Below, one piece after another: positions 37,942 to 45,690 of a stretch of DNA of 64,000 bases. Below the pieces are notes generated by a model that did not search any database, was not told where the DNA came from, and saw only the letters and a program-made list of their open reading frames with translations. Position 1 is the stretch's first letter, and each line of letters starts with the position of its first letter. The DNA comes from CAVYBY01 sp963766935. GTDB taxonomy: Bacteria; Actinomycetota; UBA4738; HRBIN12. The position numbers were made by a program, and so were the translations under genes. The stretch covers positions 248,001-312,000 of the forward strand of contig CAVYBY010000003.1 in assembly GCA_963766935.1 (NCBI GenBank), given 5' to 3'.

Positions 37942-38508
37942 CTAGCCCGCCGGGAAGCTTGCTTGCTCGGCAACGAACCTCGTCAATCCGGGGGCAGCCA
38001 GATCGCGGTCGGACAGGACCGGCGCCGACACCGGCCAGACGACGCCCAGACCCGGATCGTTCCACGCGAACCCCAGCTCGTCGGTTCCGTCGAACTCCTG
38101 ATCGACGAGGTACAGCAGCGTGAGATCGGTCACGGCGCAGAAGCCGTGGGCGACGCCGGGCGGGATCGTGATGGCCCGCAGGCGGGCCGGCGCGTCGACC
38201 TCGATCGTCTGGGTCGTTCCGGCCGACGGCGAGCCGCTCCGAAGGTCGCGCAGCGCGACGAGGCCCGACCCGGAGATCACCACCCAGCGGTCGGTCTGGC
38301 GCCGGTGGACGTGCATGCCACGCAGAACGCCGGCCGCCGAGCGAGAGAGGTTGAGCTGGGACACGCGGGGCGCCGCCGGCCACCATGAGACTCGGTAGAG
38401 CTCGGTGAGCGAGCCCCGGACGTCCGCGTGCGGATCGAGATCGAGCAGCCCGACACCCTGGATGCCCTCGGGTGGCGGCTCGTCCTTCAGGGGCGCCCGA
38501 CCGTCCAC
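37942..38508 (-). CDS. dTDP-4-dehydrorhamnose 3,5-epimerase-like protein
   Basis: A 188-residue cupin of the RmlC family. It shows GSLTELYR, VLRGMHVHRRQTDRWVVISG and TIPPGVAHGFCAVTDLTLLY, matching the family's His-bearing strand and PPG.AHGF loop. The family's Lys in the conserved 'K.V.V..G' strand is Arg here, so epimerase activity on dTDP-sugars is likely but not proven; related cupins act on other NDP-sugars. The start is GTG 38508 with a TAGGCT box 6 nt upstream. It pairs with the GalE-like gene 61 nt upstream on the same strand. Confidence 0.8.
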   Translation of the reverse strand: MDGRAPLKDEPPPEGIQGVGLLDLDPHADVRGSLTELYRVSWWPAAPRVSQLNLSRSAAGVLRGMHVHRRQTDRWVVISGSGLVALRDLRSGSPSAGTTQTIEVDAPARLRAITIPPGVAHGFCAVTDLTLLYLVDQEFDGTDELGFAWNDPGLGVVWPVSAPVLSDRDLAAPGLTRFVAEQASFPAG

Positions 38509-38514
38509 GCCGTC

Positions 38515-38520
38515 AGCCTA
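38515..38520 (-). promoter_or_regulatory. Candidate leaderless -10 element of the rmlC-like gene
   Basis: Minus-strand TAGGCT lies exactly 6 nt before the GTG at 38508, in the 61-nt gap after the galE-like gene. Confidence 0.4.
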
Positions 38521-38569
38521 CAGGCGGGCCTCAGCTCGGCCGACGTTTCCGAGCCCGACGACCGCGACC

Positions 38570-39508
38570 TCATCGCTGCCCCCGGAACCAGTCGACCGTG
38601 CGGGCCAGTCCGTCTTCGATCGGCACCCGGCCTTCGAACCCCAGGACCCGGCGGGCGAGCGACGGGTCGGAATCGGTCCGGCGAACATCGCCTTCCCTGG
38701 GCGGCTCGTGATCCGGATCCACGCGGACCCCGCAATTCTCGGCGATCAGCTCGAGGAGCCGGTTGACGCTCGTCGGCCCGCGGCCGCTGCCGACGTTGAA
38801 CGCGGCGCCGAACGCCTCCTCGGGCGCTCGAGCCGCCAGAAGGTTCGCCTCCACGATGTCGTCGACGTAGGTGAGGTCGCGCGCCTGCTCGCCGTCGCCG
38901 TGGACGACCGGGCGGGTCCCGGTCAGGCACGCGACGATGAAACGAGGGACGACCGCCGCGTATTCGCTGCGGGGGTCCTGACGGGGGCCGTACACGTTGA
39001 AGTACCGGAGCGAGATCGCCGGGACACCGTAGGCCCGCCAGAACCCGCCGCAGTACACCTCGGCGGCAAGCTTGCTCGCCGCGTAGGGCGACAGCGGGGC
39101 CGGGACCATCGACTCGTGAACGGGAAATTCCGTCTGGTTGCCGTACACGGAGGAGGACGAGGCCGAGACGACGACGGCGCCCGCCGCTCGAGCGGCCAGC
39201 AAGACGTTCACGGTGCCTCTGACGTTGACGTCGGTGGTCAGCCCCGGCTCGAGCATCGAGCGAGGGACGGATCGCTTGGCGCCCTGGTGAAAGATCGTCG
39301 AACAGCCACGTGCCGCCTGCGAGACGGCGTCCTCGTCACGCAGGTCGGCCTCGACGAGCTCGACGCCGTCCACGCCGGCGAGGTTGCCGGGGCTTCCGTC
39401 AGAGAGGTCGTCGAGGCCGGCCACGTCGAACCCATCGGCGAGCAGACGCCGGCACAGGTGGGAGCCGATGAACCCCGCGGCGCCCGTGACGAGCACGCGA
39501 TGTGTCAC
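38570..39508 (-). CDS. NAD-dependent NDP-sugar epimerase/dehydratase (GalE-like)
   Basis: A 312-residue extended short-chain dehydrogenase/reductase. The Rossmann motif GAAGFIGSHL is at about residues 9-18, the SASSSSVYG strand supplies the Ser, and SPYAASKLAAEVY supplies the YxxxK pair. LRYFNVYGPRQDPRSEYAAV is typical of UDP-glucose/UDP-GlcNAc 4-epimerases and related decarboxylases. The exact sugar is not decidable. It begins with GTG and lies between the XRE regulator and the rmlC-like gene, probably for surface polysaccharide. Confidence 0.85.
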   Translation of the reverse strand: MTHRVLVTGAAGFIGSHLCRRLLADGFDVAGLDDLSDGSPGNLAGVDGVELVEADLRDEDAVSQAARGCSTIFHQGAKRSVPRSMLEPGLTTDVNVRGTVNVLLAARAAGAVVVSASSSSVYGNQTEFPVHESMVPAPLSPYAASKLAAEVYCGGFWRAYGVPAISLRYFNVYGPRQDPRSEYAAVVPRFIVACLTGTRPVVHGDGEQARDLTYVDDIVEANLLAARAPEEAFGAAFNVGSGRGPTSVNRLLELIAENCGVRVDPDHEPPREGDVRRTDSDPSLARRVLGFEGRVPIEDGLARTVDWFRGQR

Positions 39509-39602
39509 AGCATCGATCCTCGCTCACCGGGCGCCATCGGTCCACGCCGGGCTTTCCCGGTTGGTCTCGGATGGCGGATCGCGGAGAGCGACGGGCTCCG
39601 GC

Positions 39603-39998
39603 TCAGCCCTGGGCGACCTCGGCGAGTGCCTGCGATGCGTCGGATTCGTCACCGATCTTGTCGACGCCGCCGATGGCCTGGACCATGTCGGCGAACGCGT
39701 GGCCGAGCCGCTGCGCCTGGTCTTTCGACGCGATCACGACCCCCCGCTCGTGCAGGACGCCGTAGAGCTCCTCGAGGGCAGCCCGTTGGTCGCTGAGAAG
39801 TGAAGCCTCGGAGACGTTCAGCGCTCTTGCCAGACGTGCGAGCGTCTGGATGGACGGCTCGACGTGTCCGTTCTCGTAGCGGGACAGTCTTGCCTTGGGA
39901 ATGCCGGAGAGATCCTCCAGCTCGGACTGGCTCAGCCCGGCGTCCAGCCGCGCTTCGCGCAGCCGATTCCCGAAGTGCTTGCCATCGTCCCCGTACAT
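39603..39998 (-). CDS. XRE-family transcriptional regulator
   Basis: The ATG at 39998, with GAGGGGG upstream, gives 131 residues. An N-terminal helix-turn-helix (about 11-66) reads RLREARLDAGLSQSELEDLSG and KARLSRYENGHVEPS, the Cro/C1 type. The C-terminal half (LEELYGVLHERG onwards) is helical and may dimerise or sense a ligand. An imperfect AT-rich inverted repeat 36 nt upstream could be its own operator. It is the first gene after rplL on this strand and may control the glycan genes downstream. Confidence 0.88.
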   Translation of the reverse strand: MYGDDGKHFGNRLREARLDAGLSQSELEDLSGIPKARLSRYENGHVEPSIQTLARLARALNVSEASLLSDQRAALEELYGVLHERGVVIASKDQAQRLGHAFADMVQAIGGVDKIGDESDASQALAEVAQG

Positions 39999-40033
39999 CC
40001 GGCGACCCCCCTCAGTCGTAGTCCGTAGTCGAT

Positions 40034-40047
40034 CACAATATGTTGTG
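40034..40047. promoter_or_regulatory. Inverted repeat CACAA-N4-TTGTG upstream of the XRE gene
   Basis: The repeat overlaps a TATTGT -10-like box on the minus strand (40040-40035). It is an unusually AT-rich spot in this GC-rich window and lies where an autoregulatory operator would be expected. Confidence 0.4.
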
Positions 40048-40080
40048 TCCAGAGCGGCGAACGTAGCATAGGCCCGCAAC

Positions 40081-40095
40081 CGGCCGGTACGGCCG
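40081..40095 (-). terminator. Possible hairpin terminator after rplL
   Basis: CGGCCG, a 3-nt loop, then CGGCCG form a 6-bp GC stem 15 nt past the rplL stop. There is no U-run, so intrinsic termination would be weak. Confidence 0.3.
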
Positions 40096-40110
40096 AAGGG
40101 CGCATTCTCG

Positions 40111-40497
40111 CTATTTGATCTCGACAGAACCCCCCGCAGCCTCGAGCGCTTCCTTCGCCTTGTCGGCGGCCTCCTTGTTGACCCGCTCGAGCACGGGCTT
40201 GGGCGCGCCGTCGACCAGATCCTTCGCCTCCTTGAGCCCGAGACTCGTCAGCGCCCGGACCTCCTTGATCACCTGGATCTTCTTCTCACCGGCCGCGGTG
40301 AGGATGACGTCGAACTCCGACTGCTCCTCCTCGGCCGCGTCGGCGCCGCCGGCCTGGCCACCGGCCACCATGACCGGGGCCGGAGCCGCGGCCTGGACGT
40401 CGAAGGTCTCCTCGAACGCCTTGATGAAGTCGGACAGCTCGAGGAGCGTCATCTCCTTGAACTGGCCGAGCAGGTCATCGGTGCTCATCTTCGCCAT
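40111..40497 (-). CDS. rplL: 50S ribosomal protein L7/L12
   Basis: L7/L12 (128 residues) forms the mobile stalk that recruits translational GTPases. The N-terminal dimerisation part (LLGQFKEMTLLELSDFIKAF), an Ala/Gly hinge and the C-terminal domain (EKKIQVIKEVRALTSLGLKE) are all present. It lies six bases after rplJ. Confidence 0.98.
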   Translation of the reverse strand: MAKMSTDDLLGQFKEMTLLELSDFIKAFEETFDVQAAAPAPVMVAGGQAGGADAAEEEQSEFDVILTAAGEKKIQVIKEVRALTSLGLKEAKDLVDGAPKPVLERVNKEAADKAKEALEAAGGSVEIK

Positions 40498-40503
40498 CTC
40501 GGA

Positions 40504-41223
40504 TCACTCCCTTATCTCTTCTGGTGTCTCTTCTGGTGTCTCTTCCGGCGTGTCTTCTGGGGTCTGTCCCGGCGCATCCTCCGGCTCGTCCGGCGTTTCA
40601 GGCTCTGCCGCAGGCACTTCGGCTGCGGCATCCGCCGGTTCTTCTTCCACGACCGCCGGTGCCTCGTCCTCGGTGGCCTCCGGCGCGGATTCCGGCTCAG
40701 CGGGGGGCGCCGGAAGCTTGTCCTTGAAGGCCCCGAGCAGCGCCAGGAACCTTGACTGGGCCGCCTGGAAGGCGAAGACCGCGCGCGCCATGTCCGCCTT
40801 CAGCAGGCCCGCCACCTTTGAAAGCATCACGTCGCGAGGCTCGAGATCGGCGAGCGCCTTCGCCTGCTCGGCCGAGAGCACCTGGCCGTCGAGCCACGCC
40901 CCCTTCAGCTCGAGCGCCGGGTACTCCTTCGACGCAGCCACGACCCGCTTCGCCGCGACGATCGGGTCGCCGTGGACGAACGCGACCGCTGAGGGGCCGG
41001 CAAGCATGGCCTCCATGCCTTCGATCCCGACGTCGGCGACCGCCCGTTGCATGAGGGTGTTCTTGACGACCGTGAACGACGTGCCGCTCTCGAGCAGTGC
41101 GGATCGGAGCGTGGTGATCTCCGAGACCGTCAGACCCCGGTAGTCGGCCAGCAGCAGGGCCGATGTCCCCTCGATCCGCTCCTTGAGCGCGGTCACGCGC
41201 TCGACCTTTGCCGCCTTCGGCAT
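40504..41223 (-). CDS. rplJ: 50S ribosomal protein L10 with a long acidic tail
   Basis: L10 (239 residues with ATG 41223, GGAGG upstream) anchors L7/L12 dimers and autoregulates this operon in many bacteria. Residues 1-170 are a normal L10 (LLADYRGLTVSEITTLRSAL, TVVKNTLMQRA). Residues 171-239 are an extra tail rich in Pro, Glu, Ala and Thr that ends in TPEE repeats; the family normally stops near 170. The tail follows the helix that binds L7/L12. Confidence 0.96.
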   Translation of the reverse strand: MPKAAKVERVTALKERIEGTSALLLADYRGLTVSEITTLRSALLESGTSFTVVKNTLMQRAVADVGIEGMEAMLAGPSAVAFVHGDPIVAAKRVVAASKEYPALELKGAWLDGQVLSAEQAKALADLEPRDVMLSKVAGLLKADMARAVFAFQAAQSRFLALLGAFKDKLPAPPAEPESAPEATEDEAPAVVEEEPADAAAEVPAAEPETPDEPEDAPGQTPEDTPEETPEETPEEIRE

Positions 41224-41393
41224 CACGCCTCCATCGTCAGCGTCACATCCCGCAGTCAGCGGAAGACGCGCGGCGCGTGCCTTCGCGAGCATGCCTGGGC
41301 AGGTACCCGTCCGGGATTACGCGCCTCGGCGCCCCTGCTGTCTGCGGCCTCACGAGGATACGGACGGCGTGCGTCCGCGACAACGCACCTGCG
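41224..41393 (-). promoter_or_regulatory. rplJ leader with candidate promoter
   Basis: This is the gap between rplA and rplJ. Minus-strand TTGTCG (41383-41378), a 17-nt spacer and TATCCT (41360-41355) could start a leader of about 125 nt, consistent with the long leaders through which L10 regulates rplJL. I did not identify a specific L10-binding structure. Confidence 0.4.
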
Positions 41394-42110
41394 TCAGACG
41401 GCGACCGTCTCGACCCCGCGGGGGTGGGTCGGGTCGACGTGGACCGACGGGCCCATCGTCGTCGACAGCGTCAGGCTCTTGATGTAGCGACCCTTGGTCG
41501 AGGAGGGCTTGGCCCGGACCACCTCGTCCACGACGACCAGATAGTTCTCGAGCAGCTTCGCCGGTTCGAACGAGCGCTTGCCGATCACCATGTGGACGTT
41601 GCCGGTCCGGTCCGCCCGGTATTCGACCTTGCCACCCTTGATGTCGGTCACGGCCTTGGAGATCTCGTTGGTCACGGTGCCCGTCTTCGGGTTGGGCATG
41701 AGCCCGCGAGGACCCAGAACCCGCCCGGCCTTGCCGACCGCGGCCATGAGATCTGGCGTGGCGACGGCGGCGTCGAAGTCGAAGTTGCCCTTGATCACAT
41801 CCTCGACCAACTCCTCACCGCCCACGATGTCGGCGCCGGCCTCGCGAGCCTCGCGCGCCTTGTCGCCGACGGCGAACACGGCGACGCGGACCGACCGGCC
41901 CGTGCCGTGGGGCAGCGTGACGGTGCCTCGGATCGCCTGATCCGCCTTTCGCGGATCGACGCCGAGACGGAAGACCACCTCGATCGTCTCGTCGAACTTG
42001 GCCTCGGGGAACGCCTTCAGGATCCCGATGGCTTCCGACGGCAGGTGATCGCGGTTCGCGTCGAACGAGGATGCCGCCTGCTGGTAGCGCTTGCCGTGGG
42101 ACTCGGTCAT
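41394..42110 (-). CDS. rplA: 50S ribosomal protein L1
   Basis: L1 (238 residues) forms the mobile L1 stalk and in many bacteria represses rplKA. The ATG at 42110 overlaps the rplK stop by four bases. Family segments are VRVAVFAVGDKAREAREAGA, GPRGLMPNPKTGTVT and GKVEYRADRTGNVHMVIGKR. The frame upstream is open over rplK but does not belong to L1. Confidence 0.97.
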   Translation of the reverse strand: MTESHGKRYQQAASSFDANRDHLPSEAIGILKAFPEAKFDETIEVVFRLGVDPRKADQAIRGTVTLPHGTGRSVRVAVFAVGDKAREAREAGADIVGGEELVEDVIKGNFDFDAAVATPDLMAAVGKAGRVLGPRGLMPNPKTGTVTNEISKAVTDIKGGKVEYRADRTGNVHMVIGKRSFEPAKLLENYLVVVDEVVRAKPSSTKGRYIKSLTLSTTMGPSVHVDPTHPRGVETVAV

Positions 42111-42550
42111 CCCTGCACCTCCACGCCCATGCTTCTGGCCGTGCCGGCGATGACGCGCATCGCCATATCCAGGTCGTTGGCGTTCAGGTCGACCATCTTC
42201 CGCTCGGCGATCTGACGCACCTGCGCCCTGGAGAGCGTTGCGACCTTGTTCCGGTTGGGCTCGCCCGATCCCTTCTCGATCCCGGCCGCCTCCTTGATGA
42301 GCTCGGCCGCGGGCGGCTGCTTCGTGATGAACGAGAACGAGCGGTCCTCGTAGATCGTGAGCTCCGCGGGGATCACCTGGCCGACCCACTGCTGGGTGGC
42401 GTCGTTGTACTGCTTGCAGAACTCCATGATGTTGACGCCGTGCTGGCCGAGGGCCGTGCCGACCGGCGGCGCCGGCGTCGCCTGACCCGCCTTGATCTGC
42501 AGCTTGACCAGCGCGAGGACTTTCCTGCTCTTTGGCTTGTTGGGCGGCAT
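42107..42550 (-). CDS. rplK: 50S ribosomal protein L11
   Basis: L11 (147 residues with ATG 42550, GAGAGGAG upstream) forms the GTPase-associated centre. It shows KLQIKAGQATPAPPVGTALG and ITIYEDRSFSF-like DRSFSFITKQPPAAELI, then the C-terminal rRNA-binding domain. It follows nusG by 71 nt. Confidence 0.97.
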   Translation of the reverse strand: MPPNKPKSRKVLALVKLQIKAGQATPAPPVGTALGQHGVNIMEFCKQYNDATQQWVGQVIPAELTIYEDRSFSFITKQPPAAELIKEAAGIEKGSGEPNRNKVATLSRAQVRQIAERKMVDLNANDLDMAMRVIAGTARSMGVEVQG

Positions 42551-42586
42551 GCGGTTGTTGCTCCTCTCCCTGCGGTCCAAGCGGCT

Positions 42587-42601
42587 CGGGCGGATCGCCC
42601 G
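42587..42601 (-). promoter_or_regulatory. Hairpin in the nusG-rplK gap
   Basis: CGGGCG, a 3-nt loop and CGCCCG form a 6-bp stem. Four more base pairs (GGCT with AGCC) can extend it past one bulged A. It lies upstream of rplK, where L1-operator or attenuation structures occur in other bacteria. No U-run follows. Confidence 0.3.
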
Positions 42602-42621
42602 AAGCCTCCCGCGACTGGATG

Positions 42622-43461
42622 TCAGACCTTTGATACCTGATCGAAGCCGAGCTCGACCGGCGTCTCGCGGTCGAAGATGTTGACGAGCACCTTGAGCTTG
42701 TTCTGATCGACGTTGATCTCGCTGATCGATCCGTTGAAGTCCGCGAACGGCCCGCTGATGATCCGGACCACGTCGCCCTCCTCGAAGCCGATCCGGAAGG
42801 CGGGCTTGTGCTCCTCCTTCTTCACGACCAGGATCTTCTCGACCTCGCGCTTGGACAGGGGAGTCGGCTTGGAACCGGTTCCCGCCGAGACGAACCCCGT
42901 CACGCCGGGCGTGTTCCGCACGACGTACCAGGAGTCGTTGTCGTAGAACATCTTTACGAGCAGGTAGCCGGGGAACACCTTCTTCTGGACGATCTGCTTC
43001 TTCCCCTGCTTGATCTCCATGACGTCTTCCATCGGGATGTGGACGCGGAAGATCTTGCCCTCCATCTGCATGGTGTGGATCCGGGACTCGAGGTTGGCCT
43101 TCACCTTGTTCTCGTAGCCCGCGTAGGTATGCACGACGTACCAGTCACCGGGACCGGTGAACGGATCGGCCGCCTTCGGCTCGCCGTCATCGGCCGTCTC
43201 GGTTGCGGCCACGGTCTCGGCAACCTCGACGGCCGCCTCGGGCACGGCTTTTTCGACCTCGACGGTCTCCTCGACCTCGACGATCTCTGCAACCTCGGGC
43301 ATGGCTTCCGCTTCCTCGACTTCCTCGGCGACTTCGGCGACTTCTTCGGCCTCGGCGACCTCTTCGACCTCGGCGACCTCTTCGGCCGCCGACGGCTCCG
43401 ACGACGTTTCCGTCTCGGCGGGCGTCATCTGCTCGGGCTGGTCCTCGGTCACTCGGGTCAT
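42622..43461 (-). CDS. nusG: Transcription termination/antitermination protein NusG with an acidic N-terminal extension
   Basis: NusG (279 residues) links RNA polymerase to Rho or the ribosome. The NGN domain starts at W107 (WYVVHTYAGYENKVKANLES) and the KOW domain is at about 225-279 (EEGDVVRIISGPFADFNGSI). The first 105 residues are a low-complexity stretch of Glu, Val and Ala with EVEE/AEEV repeats, longer than the acidic leaders of most actinobacterial NusG proteins. It lies between secE and rplK, the universal order. Confidence 0.96.
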   Translation of the reverse strand: MTRVTEDQPEQMTPAETETSSEPSAAEEVAEVEEVAEAEEVAEVAEEVEEAEAMPEVAEIVEVEETVEVEKAVPEAAVEVAETVAATETADDGEPKAADPFTGPGDWYVVHTYAGYENKVKANLESRIHTMQMEGKIFRVHIPMEDVMEIKQGKKQIVQKKVFPGYLLVKMFYDNDSWYVVRNTPGVTGFVSAGTGSKPTPLSKREVEKILVVKKEEHKPAFRIGFEEGDVVRIISGPFADFNGSISEINVDQNKLKVLVNIFDRETPVELGFDQVSKV

Positions 43462-43471
43462 CCTTCGGCGA

Positions 43472-43774
43472 TCAACTGCTCAGGAGGTTCAGGATCACCT
43501 TCGAGAAGACGTAGTCGAGCCCGAACACGTAGGTCGTCACGACGGTCACGGTTACGAGCACGACGACCGTATAGGAGATCAGCTGGGTGCGGTTGGGCCA
43601 GTCGACCTTGCGGAGCTCGCCACGAACCTCCTTGAGGAACTGGCGAACGGTGGTTCTCCGCTTCTTCTCCTGCACCGCCACGCGGCGAGTGGTCGAGGCG
43701 GGAGCACGCTCGACGGCGCCGCGCTTCTGCTTGCGCTCGGCGCGTTCCTGCATCCGCTTCATTTGTCGGTTCAT
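43472..43774 (-). CDS. secE: Protein translocase subunit SecE
   Basis: SecE (100 residues with ATG 43774) clamps SecY. The single-span form is clear: a basic N-terminus, the amphipathic QFLKEVRGELRKVDWPNR helix, then one membrane segment (LISYTVVVLVTVTVVTTYVF). GGGAG precedes the ATG. It lies between tRNA-Trp and nusG. Confidence 0.95.
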   Translation of the reverse strand: MNRQMKRMQERAERKQKRGAVERAPASTTRRVAVQEKKRRTTVRQFLKEVRGELRKVDWPNRTQLISYTVVVLVTVTVVTTYVFGLDYVFSKVILNLLSS

Positions 43775-43786
43775 GACGCTCCCTGG

Positions 43787-43860
43787 CAGGCGCGGAGGGA
43801 CTCGAACCCCCAACCGCCGGTTTTGGAGACCGGTGCTCTACCAAATTGAGCTACGCGCCT
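43787..43860 (-). tRNA. tRNA-Trp (anticodon CCA)
   Basis: The cloverleaf closes: acceptor AGGCGCG with CGCGCCT, anticodon stem CCGGT/ACCGG around CTCCAAA (anticodon CCA), and T-arm GGGGG-TTCGAGT-CCCTC. The discriminator is G, and the CCA end is encoded (43786-43784). Its place before secE-nusG is typical of Actinomycetota. Confidence 0.97.
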
Positions 43861-43903
43861 CCGCGGACCGGTCCCCGGGACGCGGGGAACTCTCGGAGGC
43901 CAG

Positions 43904-43933
43904 AGTATAGGTCTCGCCCCGAGAGCGCGGCAA
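43904..43933 (-). promoter_or_regulatory. Candidate promoter of tRNA-Trp-secE-nusG
   Basis: Minus strand: TTGCCG (43933-43928), 18-nt spacer, TATACT (43909-43904). The predicted start is near 43897, about 37 nt before the tRNA 5' end. Confidence 0.5.
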
Positions 43934-44067
43934 AGACCCGGCCGGCCGAGAGGCGCCGCCATCGCTACCTGCGCAGATTCCCGCTGCAGATGCGTGAGAC
44001 GGCCACCCTTCGGCCCTACACTTCCGGCACGACGCATTCGCGCGGCCCCGGATCGCGAGGAGACGTC

Positions 44068-45687
44068 ATGCAGCACCAGGGTCCGTCTTTGCCGGAACGT
44101 CCCGGCGCGCCGTGGCGCGGGCTCTTCGCGCGACGGCCCGACCAGGGTGTTCCACCCGCCCGCCCGCCGTACGAGCAGGGCTTGGTCGACGCACTCCAGG
44201 GGGCCGTCGACGAGCGGCTCCACGACGGCCTGCGAGCCATCGAAGAGCGCTCGGTCGAGCTGATGCGCGAGATCGCGTCCGAAATGTGGCGCGATTCCGG
44301 CGCCGACATCCGTCCCGAGCAGGAGCGCATCGTCGCGCTCATGTCGCGGGACCAAGCGCTGCGAAGCCTCATGACCTCCAACGACGAGCGCTACCAGGCG
44401 CTCGCCCTTCGAGCCGACCGTCTGGAGGACACCGTCCGCGAGATGGCGGACAGCGCGCGCGCGACGCGCCGCGCGATGGAGTCCTCGGCCAAGGCCATCC
44501 GGGACATCTCGACTTCACCGACCCTGCAAGGGGTCGAGACCGTCCGCAACCAGCTCGAGCTGGTCGAGCGCCACATCGCCGAAACGTTCGCCGAGCTCGA
44601 CGCGCGCGACCGGCTCCTGACCGAGACCATCGACCGGCAGGTGCGCGAGCATGCCGAGATCGTCTCGCAGGAGACCACCCGAGTCGTCGAGGCGATGGAG
44701 GGGTACGTCCAAAGCGGCACCGAAGCCGTCGGCCGGCTCGCACAGCGGATGGAGGCCCACGCGGAAGCCTTCGCGGCCGGTCCGAGCGGCAACGTGTCCG
44801 AGATCGTCGACGAGCGGGTCGGCGAGGTCGAACAGCAGATCGAGCTGCTGTCCGAGCGGGTCGGCATCCGCGGTCGGGACCTCGAGACGATCCTCGTCGG
44901 CGTCGAACGCCACGTCGAACAACGGATGATGGGTCTTGCCGGGCTCATCCGTTCGGACTCGCAGGCGTTGCGCGAGCTGATCGAGACCCGGACCGAGGGA
45001 CAGTCCGAAGCGGTTCGGGCCGAGCTCGACGAGGCGATCGAGGAGCACCTCGACGAGATCGTCGAACGGACGAGGACCCAGGTCGAGGCGCTCGCTCGCT
45101 CGACCGAGGAACAGCTCGCCGCCCTGACGCTCGGGATCAGCTCGTCGATGGAACGGCATTTCGCCAACCTCTCGCAGCAGACCGACGAGCGGATGGCTAT
45201 GGCGGCCGAGGTGACCACGCTGCCCGAGGACCTCGAGGCGCGGGTGGCCGACACCGTCGGCGAGCGCGTCGAGGCGCACCTGGACGACCGGGTCGCCGGG
45301 ATCGCGAGGCTGATCCGATCCGACAACCGGGTCCTGGCCGAGCAGCTCGGCCAGATGCGCTCGACCCCGGAGCCGGAGGACAACATCGAGCTGCTGAAGC
45401 ATGTGCTTCGGTCCATGAAGGAGCTCCAGGCCGGAGGGGCCAGCGATCTCCTCGGCACGATGGATCAGCGCTTCCAGACGATGAGCCACCAGCTCCACCA
45501 GGAGACGCAGTCGACGGCCGAGGCGATGATCAAGGTGGCCGAGGTGCTCGGCGAGAAGATGGACCGCATCTCGACCCGGATCGATCAGGGCAACAGCGAC
45601 GAGCTCCAGGTCGTGATCGAGCGGATGAGCGATGCGATCCGAGCGATGTCGTCGGCGGGTCGAGAGCGCAGGATCGACCTGGAGTAA
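44068..45687 (+). CDS. Long coiled-coil protein of unknown function
   Basis: The ATG at 44068 with AGGAG upstream gives 539 residues. An earlier in-frame start would overlap tRNA-Trp on the other strand. After a Pro-rich N-terminus of about 40 residues the whole protein is predicted helix, rich in Glu, Arg, Ala and Leu. Similar segments recur, e.g. GLIRSDSQALREL, ARLIRSDNRVLAEQ and DERVGEVEQQIELL. There is no signal peptide or membrane span and I recognise no catalytic domain. It resembles apolipoprotein- or methyl-accepting-like helical bundles and may form a cytoplasmic filament or scaffold; this is inference. Confidence 0.8.
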   Translation: MQHQGPSLPERPGAPWRGLFARRPDQGVPPARPPYEQGLVDALQGAVDERLHDGLRAIEERSVELMREIASEMWRDSGADIRPEQERIVALMSRDQALRSLMTSNDERYQALALRADRLEDTVREMADSARATRRAMESSAKAIRDISTSPTLQGVETVRNQLELVERHIAETFAELDARDRLLTETIDRQVREHAEIVSQETTRVVEAMEGYVQSGTEAVGRLAQRMEAHAEAFAAGPSGNVSEIVDERVGEVEQQIELLSERVGIRGRDLETILVGVERHVEQRMMGLAGLIRSDSQALRELIETRTEGQSEAVRAELDEAIEEHLDEIVERTRTQVEALARSTEEQLAALTLGISSSMERHFANLSQQTDERMAMAAEVTTLPEDLEARVADTVGERVEAHLDDRVAGIARLIRSDNRVLAEQLGQMRSTPEPEDNIELLKHVLRSMKELQAGGASDLLGTMDQRFQTMSHQLHQETQSTAEAMIKVAEVLGEKMDRISTRIDQGNSDELQVVIERMSDAIRAMSSAGRERRIDLE

Positions 45688-45690
45688 CGC

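Noticed and set aside
43846..44067. In-frame upstream extension of the coiled-coil protein
   Set aside because: It overlaps tRNA-Trp on the other strand, and the ATG at 44068 has a good ribosome-binding site.
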